Shown here piece by piece: positions 33,598 through 45,410 of a stretch of 64,000 bases of DNA. The stretch spans positions 1 to 64,000 of the forward strand of contig SWDT01000323.1 in the NCBI GenBank assembly GCA_009193035.1, given 5' to 3'. Numbering within the stretch: position 1 is the stretch's first letter; each line of letters starts with the position of its first letter. The stretch is from Halicephalobus mephisto. Its lineage: Eukaryota > Nematoda > Chromadorea > Rhabditida > Panagrolaimidae. The notes under the pieces were generated by a model. The model had not been told where the DNA came from and ran no database searches. It saw only the letters and a program-made list of their open reading frames with translations. Made by a program: the position numbers and the translations under genes.

Positions 33598-35076
33598 TCA
33601 ATAATTCATTTTAGTGGGCTGGGACTTCCCGGGGACTGAATTTTTTGTTGCATTCGAAGTTCCTGTATTTGGAGTTATTTTTACATTGGAACAGAAGACC
33701 TTCATTAATTCTTTTTTCATTGTCGGGTTGAAAAAAGCATAAGATATCCCAGCAGCCCCATGGATTGTTTGCCAAGTGATCTGTGCAGAAATTACCATCC
33801 AAAGTGGAGTTGGCATGAATTGCATGTAGACCTGGAATTGGTATTGATGCAATATAATAATTAAAATATAAAAGCAAATTTTCGATTATTTTCAAGGTTT
33901 TAAGCAGGTATGTTTTCCACTCGTAAATTTCAATATTTTTTATTTTCTTCAAGCATAAACTTAATATCAAAGTAGTATTATTTCTTATTAAATTTTATAA
34001 ATTTAGTATTTTTAGAAATTCATCTATGCATTTGTATTTTAATACAGAAAATAATGGGATTTTGGCTATAATTAGGAAGATTAGAAACCATTGGATAATT
34101 CCAAAACGAAAAACTACACCGTTATCACTGCTAATCAAAATAACCTAAGTGCAACTTGTTCTTAAACAAAAATCAACTTACGTAAATGAGAGCAGCAATG
34201 AAGGTCACGCCACAGACTAAGGTACATTGGAAAAAGATCTGTCTTTGCAATCTGCTCATCCTGATTAGATCATGTGACTTTGAAGCCCTGATAGAGAGGT
34301 GGATAAACAAGCAAGAGTAAGTAGTCAAAAGGACAATGACGACGGTAATATTATTAATTGAATGTATTATATGGGGGTACTGTAATCGTTAAACGAGAAT
34401 ATGAAGAAGGTTGTAAATAAAAGTACTTACATGTTCACTGTCGACGAGACCATGTCTTTCGGGAGTACCGACAAAAGGATCGAAGAAGAAAGCGTATTGA
34501 TTTGAGTTGAAGATCACCGAAGGATGGAAAAAGAAGAAATAAAGGAAGTAAAAGACAGGAATTGTTAACCAAATGATGGTTTTTTTTCCAGCGAAAAGTT
34601 TCTGCCCAAATTGTGGATTGATCAGATCAAGGCAGCGGTTGATGGCGAGGATCATGCAAGTTACGGCTGAACCACACCAACAAGACAGAACAAGACTTCC
34701 GACAATGTAATTGACCGTTGGAGCCATGCAATAGATCATCCCAATGGCTGTTGCGTATCCGCCATAGAAACATCCTATTGGAAGTTCGAGACAATCCATG
34801 ATTCCGAGAACAAACATTATCTGAAATATATAATATATGTGAAATAATTTCAACAAGGATTTTACTAACTTTGTAACAAGAATATTGCATGAAATCCGAC
34901 TTGATGAACACCATCATAAATGGAAACAAAAGACTCAAATAGATAACTCCGAGAGTGGCATATACAAAGCCCAGTATGATGTTCGGTTGGCCAAGCGCCT
35001 TCCACTCCTCATAGGTTCTTCCAGAACAGTTGTAATATTTGTCCATATAATCAGGATTGAACAGAAGAACGTTCAT
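33598..35076 (-). CDS. Serpentine receptor class T (SRT) chemoreceptor 2
   Basis: Exons 35076-34870, 34820-34431, 34379-34182 and 33831-33598 encode 342 residues; all introns are phase 0. The protein starts MNVLLFNPDYMDKYYNCSGR and carries EEWKALGQPN, MIYCMAPTVNY, LAINRCLDLINPQ, FFFDPFVGTPERHG, RLQRQIFFQC and HGAAGISYAFFNPTM. It has the same hallmarks and exon lengths as receptor 1, with a slightly longer tail. No lesions are seen. A TATA-like TATAAAAC (minus strand, about 35111-35118) and the shared GGGCGGTG motif lie ahead of the ATG. The stretch GTPERHGLVDSEHV and its nucleotide sequence are shared with receptor 3, hinting at local gene conversion between the two. Confidence 0.9.
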
Positions 35077-35174
35077 TTTTTGTAATTGTTTACAATGAGC
35101 ATGTGAGTTTGTTTTATACTCCTAATATGGGACAGAAAAGTATAAACCGTCCCACTCCCGATACAGTAATGTAG

Positions 35175-35184
35175 ACACCGCCCA
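35175..35184 (-). promoter_or_regulatory. SRT-shared promoter motif (TGGGCGGTGT), receptor 2
   Basis: Minus strand reads AACTGGGCGGTGTCTAC, 98 bp upstream of the ATG of receptor 2. Confidence 0.6.
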
Positions 35185-37058
35185 GTTAATAACCCACAAT
35201 TCTCGGTCAACGTTCCTAATTAGAGTTGTACATATATCAACTTTAAATAGAAAATACTATAAAGTGCGCTAAGAAAAAGTTAACATGATGAGAATTTGAA
35301 ATCCTCAGAGAGATCTGATATAAAATCTACTCAGTTTTTAATACTGCAATATTATAAGCTGCATATGACGAACATTAGCGTCATAACTTGTTTTAAGGTT
35401 CATATGCTTTAAAAGTTCTGTAGAGTCAGAATTCAAAGAAGTATCATTAAGATTTTATATTGTATAAATTACATATCTTTTTATTCGATTTTAAAGATGT
35501 TTATTTTTCCACTAAGATTTCGTATAAGTGCAATATGATTAAAATGACTCATAAATTCACCAAATATTAAATTACCAAGCTATGGCAGAGAACGAGATTT
35601 AATTTATGATTTATCCATGCCTACAACAGCTATTACATTATATCACATGGTCGCAAATAAACAGGTTCAAGGATAATAATTAAAGAAAATTGATGTTAAT
35701 TTTCGAAAGTTCATGCGTAGAAACTATAATTATTACATTTCAAATGTATTGTACATAAAAATTAAATTAAGAAACTTTCTGAAAAGCAAAAAATACCTTA
35801 TGAAAAAGTATATTCCACTTTAATACTTTTGTTAGGATAGTCGAACTAATTTTTGCATTTAATTGGAGTAGCTCAAAACCCACTATAGGATACCTAAGTT
35901 ACTTATCGGAAGATTAAAGTATGAAAAGTAAAACGGTTTTCACAAATTTCTCTGAAAAGTTATTTTCAATAAAACTACTGAGCTTTAGAAAATATCCTCC
36001 AAATATTAAGTAAGAAATAAATTTTGGATAACTCTTGGCAACTTCAGAAGACACCATTGAAACTTTATTCCGAAAGTTTCTCTTTTGGGACTTATCTGGT
36101 TGTTCTTTGTTTCAAATTTCACTTTGAGTTCTCAAACTCCGGTATCTTGAAGTAGATCGTAGATTATCCCAATCAAGTGCAAAATTAACTCTCTGATTTT
36201 TTCAGTAAAAAATTAGAGCGAAAGATACTTTTTACAAGGCAATGTGTAAAATAAAAAAGTTACATTACTATTGAATCTTAAACCCTCATTGTGGTGAGTA
36301 AAAAATTGTATCAGTAAAATTTCTTGCTGTTGATCTATCGGGATACCTTTCTTATTTAAGTTCCAACCTTGGGTAAATTTCTCAAAATTTTGAATTTTGT
36401 TTTAAAATGTGTATTCGATTTTTTTAAATTTCTCAAATCACAATAAGTTTGATGTCAGTTGATAGTTCTTGTTTTCATCACAACTACTTTAATGATAATA
36501 ATTTTAAAAATAATGAATTAAAAATGAGAACTTGTTGTCGGAAGAATAAACTTAGTTCTGACAAAGTAATGTTAATCAAAGTAGATGTGTAGAATAAGTT
36601 GGAGCTAATTTTGTAAGTTACTGAATATACATCTAGAGTATATTGTTTATTGTTAGTAAGAGCTTTTCTGAAACAATATAATCGGATATATTTGAATATT
36701 TTCATATATCGTATGTATAAAAACACAAGTATTGTTATTTTTTAATAAAAGTTCTACGATTGTTTTTAAAGTTCCTGTTATTGAATCTAAGTTTATTATT
36801 TTTAACAATTCGTTCGTGTAATTAATTTTATTTTTTGTTGATTACAACTGTTTACTTTGTTTTTTGGAAAAGTAATAAAAAAATTAAAGATTGATTTATA
36901 AATTTCAATAATTATAATATCTCAAAGAAATGACCAACAAAATCAAATTACAATTCCAACTTTAACCCTTAAAAAGTTTAATTCGATGTAAAATTCAGAT
37001 TAAAAAACATGTTGACTACAGCTCCATATCTTTACTTTAAAATTTGACGTGTTGCCCA
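35185..37058. other. Upstream DNA of SRT receptor 2 and of the P450
   Basis: Divergent intergenic region without coding support. It contains the diverged SRT upstream block (about 35840-36150) and, at its right end, the P450 promoter. Confidence 0.5.
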
Positions 37059-37072
37059 ATATTGCGCAATAT
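37059..37072. promoter_or_regulatory. Perfect 14-bp palindrome with C/EBP core, P450 promoter
   Basis: ATATTGCGCAATAT is fully palindromic and contains ATTGCGCAAT, the classic optimal C/EBP bZIP site. It ends 7 bp before a TATA-like TATAAAT at 37080-37086 and lies about 225 bp ahead of the P450 ATG. The position fits an activator site of a xenobiotic-response gene; binding is inferred. Confidence 0.5.
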
Positions 37073-37295
37073 GAGTTCCTATAAATTCTCTAGCTGAACT
37101 CATTTCAGTACAATCCTTGTTTATTTTTGATATCAAAGTTCTTTGTTTTTTATTTCTACCAGCCGATTGAGCCTGAAAAACACATGTTAGACTTTTTTAT
37201 TTTTGAGAACCAAAAGAAGTTACAAAAAGTTGATAAACTGTTTTGGTATGTTTAAAATTAATTTCTTAAAAAACTTCCACTTTTTTCAGAAAAAA

Positions 37296-39540
37296 ATGAC
37301 GGGGTCATGGCTGCATAAAATTGGTCCAGGAGAGCTCATCCTGCTTTCTGGGATTTATACTTATGTCCTCTTCAAATTCTTCTCAATAATGGTGGCCTTC
37401 TCGACCCTGATAGGGTCCATTGGAGTCATCTATTAGTGAGTTCATTTTATATTTTTCATTTAAAAAGAACAAGATGAAGAATCTATTTTTGGAGTCTTTG
37501 GAAATGATATAATTTTAAATTTGAATTAATTGCTACTGTTTTTTAAAATGTTCTGAAATCAAAAGTTATTTCTTAAACTTTTTTCAAACGATTTTTGAGC
37601 AAAATTATTAACGTATGTAAATATCTATAATTAGAATCATATTTTTTAATATTGTTTCATCCGAAACATTTACGAGGTAGATTTTATATCAGGATGTGAA
37701 AGTGCTTTGATCCAGCACTAATTTATTAAATCTAAAAATGGCTTTATAGGCAAAAATCAATTCGAATAATCTGAATTACAGTTACCTGAATGACTACAAC
37801 GAGTATTGGCACAAGAGGGGGATTTCAGGCCCCAAGGGAAGTGTGCTCTATGGAAGCATGTTGGATCTCTTCAAATCGATGCACGATTTTGACAGAGAAA
37901 ACGTCGAGAAATACGGAAAGACTTTCGGTTCCATCTTGAATGGAGTTCCGGATCTTCTGACACAAGATTTGGACCTTTCGAAGGACATCTTGATCAAGCA
38001 CTTTGATGCCTTCCCTGACAGAGCTGACATGACTCAACCTACCCAGGACAGTCTAAGGGGGTCTTTCTTGACAGTCAAACAAGGAGATGATTGGAGAAGA
38101 ATCAGACACTGCATAACCCCTGCTTTCACCACTGGAAAAATGAAGAGACTCATTCCTGCGATGGCAATTTGCTCAAATGAATTGATCAAACATCTCGAGC
38201 AATATGCCAAAGACAGAAGTGATGTTCCTTTGAAAGAGTGAGTACATTGACTGCTGTCCTGAAATTTTCTCTAACAAGATCAGTGTTTATCCCTCTTTCA
38301 CCTCAAACTCGATAACCAAACATAATTGATTACTGTAGGATTTAAGAAGTTCAAAACTACGTATTTCTTCTTTTCTAAATCTCATTGACACATTCTGTTT
38401 TAGTACCATCTCGAAGCTGACGATGAACATCATTGGAAAGACTGTCTTTGCTGCAGATTTAAATTGTTTTAACGAAAATGACAGCTCTCCATTCCTCTAT
38501 TACACTCAGAAAATGTTCAACAGCAAGTTGACTGATCCCTCAGTTATGTTCTTGAGTAAGTTTGGATATTTCTCTCTTCAATATTTGATTAACTACTTTA
38601 GTTTCTTTCCCAAATATCGCACATTTGTATTCGAAATTAACTGGTCGAAGTATTATGCAGAGTGATGTATTCCAGTATTATGAAACTTCACTTACTGAAA
38701 TAATAGAGCAGAGATTGAAGGATCCAGAAGCCTCTCATGTAATTTTCGGTTATTTATTTCTTTACAAAAGTTTTTCAGAAATACAACGATGTTTTCCAAA
38801 TGCTTCTGAATGCTTTAGACGACAAGGAGAAAGTTCAAATAACTTCAGAAGATGCTGACATCATTTCCGAAACGGTGAATCAAATAGGAAACTTGAAGGA
38901 AAAGAAGACTCTATCGAGAAATGAAATCCTGGCTCAATTAGTGATTTTCCTCGCTACAGGATATGAAACCACGGCCTCAGTTCTCCACTTTGTCTGTTAT
39001 ATCCTTTCTCAGAAACCAGATATCCAGGAAAAAGTCCGAGATGAAGCCTTGAAAGTCCTGAATGGAAGAAAGCACATCGAATACGAGGACATGTCGAAAT
39101 TACAGTATCTCGATCAGGTCATTTGTGAAACTCTTAGGATGTATCCTCCAGCTGTCAGATTCAACAGACTCTGTCAGAAGGATATTGAGGTGAATGGGAT
39201 TCAGATAGAGAAGGGCACTTCTGTTAGTTTCGCTGTCTACAACATTCACCATGACCCTGACAACTACTCGGAGCCCTTTGAATTCGATCCAGAAAGATTC
39301 TCTCTCGAAAATAAAAAGTCCAGACACCCCATGGCTTTCCTTGGTTTCGGGGCAGGACCCAGAATTTGTCTCGGAATGAGGTTCGCTGAATTCGAAATGA
39401 GATTGACTCTAGTTGATCTTGTGAAAAACTACAAATTACTTCCGAGTGAGGGAATGCCGGGGTTACCAGTTCCCATCGTCAGTACCTCCCTTCTGAAGCC
39501 TAATGTTGAACTAAAGTGTAAAATTGAAAAACTAAATTAA
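37296..39540 (+). CDS. Cytochrome P450, clan 3 (CYP13/CYP25-like)
   Basis: Five exons (37296-37435, 37782-38237, 38404-38555, 38602-38738, 38779-39540) give 548 residues with consistent phases. The ATG follows TTTTTTCAG, a likely trans-splice site. An N-terminal membrane anchor (about 10-50) would hold it in the endoplasmic reticulum. Conserved parts: helix C WRRIR, the I-helix oxygen-binding ATGYETTAS (about 353-361), ExxR as ETLR (about 412-415), FDPERF, and the heme loop FGAGPRICLG with cysteine at about 492. Such enzymes oxidise lipids and foreign compounds. All catalytic signatures are present, so it should be active. It sits alone on the plus strand inside the minus-strand SRT cluster, between receptors 2 and 3. 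An AATAAA lies at about 39669. Confidence 0.9.
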
Positions 39541-39729
39541 TTATTTTGCCAAATGTTCGTAAAATGTTAATCCATATCTGTTTTGTCTGTCTTGTGTGGT
39601 GAATCAATCAAAATGAAAAATTAACCAGAAGTTAGGTTTGCTGTTTAAAAATTATATTCCAAACTCGAAAATAAACCACCTAATAATTGCTAAATCATTG
39701 GATTGTTGAAATAAAATTGAGTTGTGTTG

Positions 39730-40545
39730 GGAGAGAAACTACAATAGAAAGAGAGGATCTGAAGAGATAACCTGAATATCAGGGAATGCGGAATACTGTG
39801 AGGGGTGAATGAGACTCTTGACTGTTGTGTATTGGAACTTACTATGTAGATGCTAGGACAGAAACTACTAGAAAGAAAGGACCTGAAAATCAAGGAGTAT
39901 AGAATACTATAGGACAAGAGTAACTTTTGATTGCCTATTGTGTAGGATATGTACATTGTCTGTACCTTATTTGTTAAGCAACGATTTGTAGTATTCTTCT
40001 TTTCCCTAATCTTAACAAGTTGAAGGATATTGGAAATTTCAATCGGACTTCAAGAATACGTTATGAGTTTTTGAGGATCTTATCAACTAATAAATTGTCA
40101 TGGATTGCAAATGATGATATCGAGTAAAATTGCCAATTGGGAACTTTTCAGAATTTCCGAGAAAAAATGTCCATAAGCATACAATTATTGCTTTTTTAAG
40201 TTTGTTGAGACTTGGAATTTCAACTACCGACCTTTAATGAATTTGTGTAATCTATGTTTATTTGTGCTAACGCCTCATGTGAAGTCAAATATCTTTCCTC
40301 ACATGTCTAAAACTGAACAAAATAAGTCCTCTTTACTGTGCAGACAAACTGTATTGATTATATAAAGTTCTTAACTTAAAGAACTGTTGGAACAGAAAGT
40401 ATGATAGAGAACACAAAAAACAGCCGGAATATCAGGGACACTAGAGTACTATAGGACAAGAATTACAACTTTCGTTATTTGTTTTATTGTTATTATATAG
40501 GTCGTCCGTAACTTATTGTTAAGACTTCTAGTTTTCCTCTAATTT
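39730..40545. repeat. Three degenerate copies of a ~110-150 bp unit downstream of the P450
   Basis: Copies at about 39730-39845, 39850-39965 and 40385-40545 share the order ACAGAAAnTAnnATAGA, ACCTGAA, ATCAGGGA, AGAATACTATAGGACAAGA and a TATTGTTAAG end. They have no coding potential and no known family that I can name. The rest of 39541-41174 shows no gene. Confidence 0.55.
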
Positions 40546-41174
40546 CTAATTTGAACAGGAACCAAAACTCAAACTTTGTAGTTAATTAATTTTTGGCTTT
40601 ATTTTCTAACAGACTTTGACGTCATCAGACATTTAATAATTGACAATTAATGAACTATTATTGGAAAACTTAATCGTCAATCATAGGAACGATGTAGTAA
40701 AAGAATTTAGATGTTAAATAAAATTTAACTATTCTTAAGTTTGTATTTCATTTCCTGATCTGGTTTTCAAAATAAATTAATCCAAAATTATTTTTTTCAG
40801 ATTGTAGTTTCATGTAAATATCATAAAAATGATAAACTTTCAAACGCAAAGAACAGAAATTGAAAGAAATAATTTGCATCATTCTTTTATGGAACAAAAA
40901 ACAAGTTACTTCCCTTTTGTATTTACCTTTGCTTTCAGCAACCAATGATCTTTTTCCTTGTCAATGACCTCTAATTAAATAATAAAATTTGCATTGTAAC
41001 TTTTCATTGAGGAAATTTAACTGAGGTTTGAGATCCTTACAGACACAATATAAAAAATTTAAAACGTTTTTCAAAAAATAATCAAAATGTGAACAAATAC
41101 GCTACATCCAGTAAACACGAGGTATTTCGTGTAGATTACTGTGGATGTAATCAGACAAATTTTACTACGAACTT

Positions 41175-42622
41175 TCAATATCCTAAGCCACCTTGTTGAT
41201 CAGTCGTGGGAATTGAAGCTTTGTTGTTCGGAATTGCTGCATTTGGAGCTATTTTTACGCTGGAACAGAAGATTTTCACCAATTCCTTTCTCATTGTCGG
41301 ATTGAAGAAAGCATAGGAGATTCCAGCGGCTCCGTGACTAAACTGCCAGGTAATTTCAGCAAAAATGACGATCCAAACTGGAGTAGGCAGGAGCTGCATG
41401 TAGACCTAAAAGCGGAACTTGTGAAACAATACAAGAGAAACAACTTCGGATTGTTTTAGCCAGCAGTTATAAGGGAATAGTTTTCTCGTTCGAGAACTCC
41501 TTAATAAAGTTTGCTTTCAAGTATTCATATTTTTAAAATGTTATTTTCCTTATTTTTCACCATTTGAGTATCTTCAGAAATTCGCCTATATTATTACGTA
41601 AATTTTAATTCAGAAAACATCAAAAAAGAATTTTGATTTTAAAAAAATTAAAGCCATTCAAGACTTTCTGAAAAAAATACTTTTACTGGTTAAAGTAGCC
41701 TAAAGTTGATTTTTAAACAAAAAACTTACGTAAATCATAGAAGAAACCAAGGTTCCGGCACAAACTACGATACATTGGAGGAAGATCTGTCTTTGAATTT
41801 TGCTCATTCTGATGCGGTCGTCTGATTTTGCAGCTTTGATGTAGATATGGATAAACAGGAAGGAATAAGCAACGAGAAGACTAACAACAACAACAATGTT
41901 ATGGATTGATTGCACTATATGAGGGTACTGTAATCATCCAATGAATAAATTAAGAAAGTTGTAAATAAAAGTACTTACATGTTCACTGTCGACGAGACCA
42001 TGTCTTTCGGGAGTACCGACAAAAGGATCGAAGAAGAAAGCATACAAAGTTGGACTGAATATTATTGGTGTGTGGAAGAAAAAACAATAAAAGAAATATG
42101 CGATAGGGAATAGTAACCAAATTAAGGTCCTTTTTCCACTGAAAAGCTGGTGCCCAAGTTGTGGATTCATAACATCGATGCACCGATTGATTGCAAGAAG
42201 TATGCAAGTCATGGACCCACCGTACCAACAAGATAGTCCTAGACTCCCACAGATGTAATTGACCGTTGGAGCCATGCAATAGACCATCCCGACGGCCGCT
42301 GCGTATCCACTATAGAAACCTCCTATTGGAAGCTCGAGACAGTCAATGATTCCAATGAAGAACATTATCTGAAATACAGAATATATGCGGAGAAAATCCC
42401 TATTAGAAACCATACCTTGTAGCAGGAATATTGCATCAAATCAGATTTAATAAAGACTACCATAAATGGCAGCAGTATAATCATGAATATGAGTCCGGAA
42501 AAGCCATAGACAAAGCCCAGAAGAACGTTCGGTTGGCCAAGCGCCTTCCACTCCTCATAAGTTCTTCCAGAGCAGTTGTAATATTTGGCCATATAATCGG
42601 GATTGAACAAAAAAGTGTTCAT
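41175..42622 (-). CDS. Serpentine receptor class T (SRT) chemoreceptor 3
   Basis: Exons 42622-42416, 42368-41979, 41927-41730 and 41405-41175 encode 341 residues; exons 1-3 match the sister genes to the base. Hallmarks are MNTFLFNPDYMAKYYNCSGR, EEWKALGQPN, MVYCMAPTVNY, LAINRCIDVMNPQ, FFFDPFVGTPERHG, KIQRQIFLQC and HGAAGISYAFFNPTM. It is intact. A TATA-like TATATAAAG (minus strand, about 42664) and the shared motif (one mismatch, GGGTGGTG) lie upstream. Receptor 4 is its closest sister in transmembrane segments 3 and 4 (IDVMNPQLG, YFFYCFFF). Confidence 0.9.
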
Positions 42623-42723
42623 TTTTACCTTATTATGATTGTTTAGTGTAAATAGTGAATTCTTTATATACCCATGTACATGTATTTCAAAGAACTTAAA
42701 TCATTTCGCCGCCTCATACACAA

Positions 42724-42733
42724 GCACCACCCA
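42724..42733 (-). promoter_or_regulatory. SRT-shared promoter motif (TGGGTGGTGC), receptor 3
   Basis: Minus strand reads AACTGGGTGGTGCTTGT, 101 bp upstream of the ATG. It has one change from the core seen at the other genes. Confidence 0.5.
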
Positions 42734-42799
42734 GTTACTTAGGCTTTCATAACATTCGACCAACCCTTTTTAAGCAGGCTACCCCCTTCATGTTAACTG

Positions 42800-43124
42800 T
42801 GTAGTCATAAAGGGCGTGAATAAATCCCCAATAACCTCAAGAGAATTATAGAATTCCGTCCAGTTAGCCAATGTTTTGAGAGGTATAACCAAAGAACACA
42901 AAAGTCAGTCTTTTAGTTTCACCGTAGTTTAATCGGTTTGATCCCAACTTCGTCTGAACAAGGTTCCCTCCTCTATCATGTCTGATAATTAGCATATGAA
43001 TAAAGCATATGTTGACATTGCAAACGCAGTAAGATCGTACAATCTTCTGCTGGACAATAAAGTTCAAAAGATCTGTTCACCACAGACTGTAATATTCCTG
43101 CTTTTATTATTATAACTGTATACA
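42800..43124. mobile_element. Diverged third copy of the TGTAG...CTACA element
   Basis: It begins TGTAG and follows the same order of blocks as the two clear copies: CCGTCCAGTTAGCC, a GAGAGGT, AAAGTCAGTCTTT, AACTTCGTCTGAACAAGG, TATCATGTCTGATAATTAG, then TTGACATTGCAAACGCAGTA. Many substitutions and indels are present and the 3' end is blurred. No target duplication can be recognised, so this is an old insertion. Confidence 0.5.
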
Positions 43125-43848
43125 GAGAAGAAGTAAAATACAATAAGCAAAAAAACTGCAATAGAAGGATATGAATTTCACATAAGGGGGAAAAGCCCTG
43201 TAAATAATCTGAATTCTCTTAGGGGAGAAGATTTCGATGTAGAATACTCATGAGAATGTTGACTTACTAACAGAAGTAGTCATCCAGCAATCTTTAATAT
43301 TTTCACGTAGACTTATGATTTGTATAATTGTTGATAGATTTCTTAATACTGTGTAACCACAAAGACACCATAAAAATACAATTTTTAAGCACATGTTATC
43401 AGATAATTGACAGTTACTTTTGTGAACATAATTGGCTCGGGAAAATAAATTCCTCCTAATATTAAAGTTGTCCCTGGGGCAGCTTTTATGGAAACTAAGG
43501 TGATTTCCGCAAATTCCATATGTAAAATTGTAGTAAATTGGTGTTGTAAATTTCTACTTTGAGGGACAACTTTCAAGCAAAATGCTGCATTTTTCAGAGA
43601 ATATTCACAAGCATGTGTGTAAGAAACAAATTCAATAATTAATTTCTTTCCAATTTTCAAAGATAAATATAGTCCTAATATTACATAATGCGACATTTTA
43701 GAAGATAATCTACTTTTCCAAGTATTTTCCAGGTAATGAACTTCATTTATTATCGTTTTGATAAAATTACCTAGAGAATCATTACTGTAATTTTTCTTTC
43801 ATTGTACAGCTGCTGTAAATGGTACTAAATAGATGAAGTTATTGGTTT

Positions 43849-45293
43849 TTAATAGCCCAACATAGACTGATGATTATTTGTGAAACCTCTGGCTTCGTTA
43901 ACGTTCCCAGTTTCTGTAGTTGAAGCTGGTTTTGAGTTAAAGCGAAGTATCTTAATCAATTCATTTCTCATTGTTGGGTTGAGGAAAGCATATGATATCC
44001 CAGCAGCTCCGTGACTAAATTGCCAAGCAACCTCCGCACAAGCGACGACCCAGATCGGAGCTGGTAAGAATTGTATGTAGGTCTAGAATTTGGATTATTA
44101 GCTAAATTATGAAGATCAACATCGGACCATTCTGACCGACATCTGAATAAGGATATTTTTTCATTCAGAAAACATCCATTGAAATACTCTTCTACTACAG
44201 ACTAAAGTTTGAACCAACATCCTATTGGTTCTCAATAACATTCAGGTCTTTTGCGTTTTTATATATGGTCTACATTTCTCCATGCTTTAATATGAAAAAC
44301 AGCATAGAATAACGATTTTGATTAAAATAGAAAAGGTAAAAATCTTTCAAAAGATACTTTTGTCGGTTAAAATAACCCCAAGTTGTTTTTAAAGAAAACA
44401 TTACGTAAATAAGAGCAGCAATGAAAGTCATGATGCAGACTAAGGTGCATTGGAGAAATATTTGTCTCTGGATTTTGTTTATTCTGATCCGGTCCGCAGA
44501 TTTCCTGGCACTGATAGTGAAACGGATAATCAAACACGAATAAGCGATGAGAAGAACAACGGGAACAACAATATTATGAATAGTTGTTATCATATGAGGA
44601 TACTGAAAGCACAAAATGCGGATATTACGAAAATTGCAAATGAAACGGCTTACATGCTTATTGTCAATAGTACCATTTCTTTCAGGGGTACCAATAAAAG
44701 GATCAAATATAAATGCAACTATCCCTGAATTGAAAAGTGGTGGAATTTGGAAGAAAAAACAATAAAAGAAATAAACGACAGGAATCATCAACCAAATGAT
44801 AGTCTTTTTTCCACTGAAAAGTTGTTGTCCGAGTTGCGGATTCATAACATCGATGGAGCGGTTGATGGCGAGGAGCATGCAGGTCATGGATCCACTGCAC
44901 CACGAGGTTAAAGCAAGACCTCCGAAAATGTAGTTGGCTTTTGGGGCCATGCAATAGACCATCCCGATGATCATTGCATACCCACAATAAAAGCCCGCTA
45001 TTGGAATTTGAATACAATCAATGATTGCAAGGAGAAACATTATCTGAAATGCAAAATGTACATAGTAAATATCCCAGACAGTATACCTTATAACAGGAGT
45101 ACTTCATCAAATCAGATTTGATAAAGACTGCCATAAATGGCAATAATAAAACCATAAAAATACTTCCAAGAACAGCATAGACAATGCCTAGGAAGATATT
45201 CGGCTTTCCAAGCGCCTTCCATTCCTCGTAGGTCCTTCCGGAGCAGTTGTAATACTTAGCTATGTAATCAGGATTGAACAAAAAAGTGTTCAT
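43849..45293 (-). CDS. Serpentine receptor class T (SRT) chemoreceptor 4
   Basis: Exons 45293-45087, 45043-44654, 44602-44405 and 44082-43849 encode 342 residues, on the same plan as the others. I chose the ATG at 45293, homologous to the starts of its sisters, over an upstream in-frame start. Hallmarks are MNTFLFNPDYIAKYYNCSGR, MVYCMAPKANY, LAINRSIDVMNPQ, FIFDPFIGTPERNG, KIQRQIFLQC and HGAAGISYAFLNPTM. It is the most diverged of the four: the exon 4 start is TYIQF where the others have VYM, and NRS replaces NRC. The intron between exons 2 and 3 happens to be open, so the frame reads through it, but splice signals are good. No lesions are seen. Confidence 0.88.
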
Positions 45294-45400
45294 TTCTACC
45301 TTTTTGTGGTTGTTTACGATGAGCACTGGAATTTGTTATATACTCGTGTAATTATGAAGTAGAGTGTAAATTGGTTCTCTGTTCGATGTAAAAACAATTG

Positions 45401-45410
45401 ACACCGCCCA
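45401..45410 (-). promoter_or_regulatory. SRT-shared promoter motif (TGGGCGGTGT), receptor 4
   Basis: Minus strand reads TTGCTGGGCGGTGTCAA, 107 bp upstream of the ATG of receptor 4; a TATATAAC lies between motif and ATG. Confidence 0.6.

Noticed and set aside
44270..44653. Continuous open frame through exons 2-3 of SRT receptor 4, as if the intron were coding
   Set aside because: The intron is open by chance; splice signals and the phase and length match with the three sister genes support splicing.
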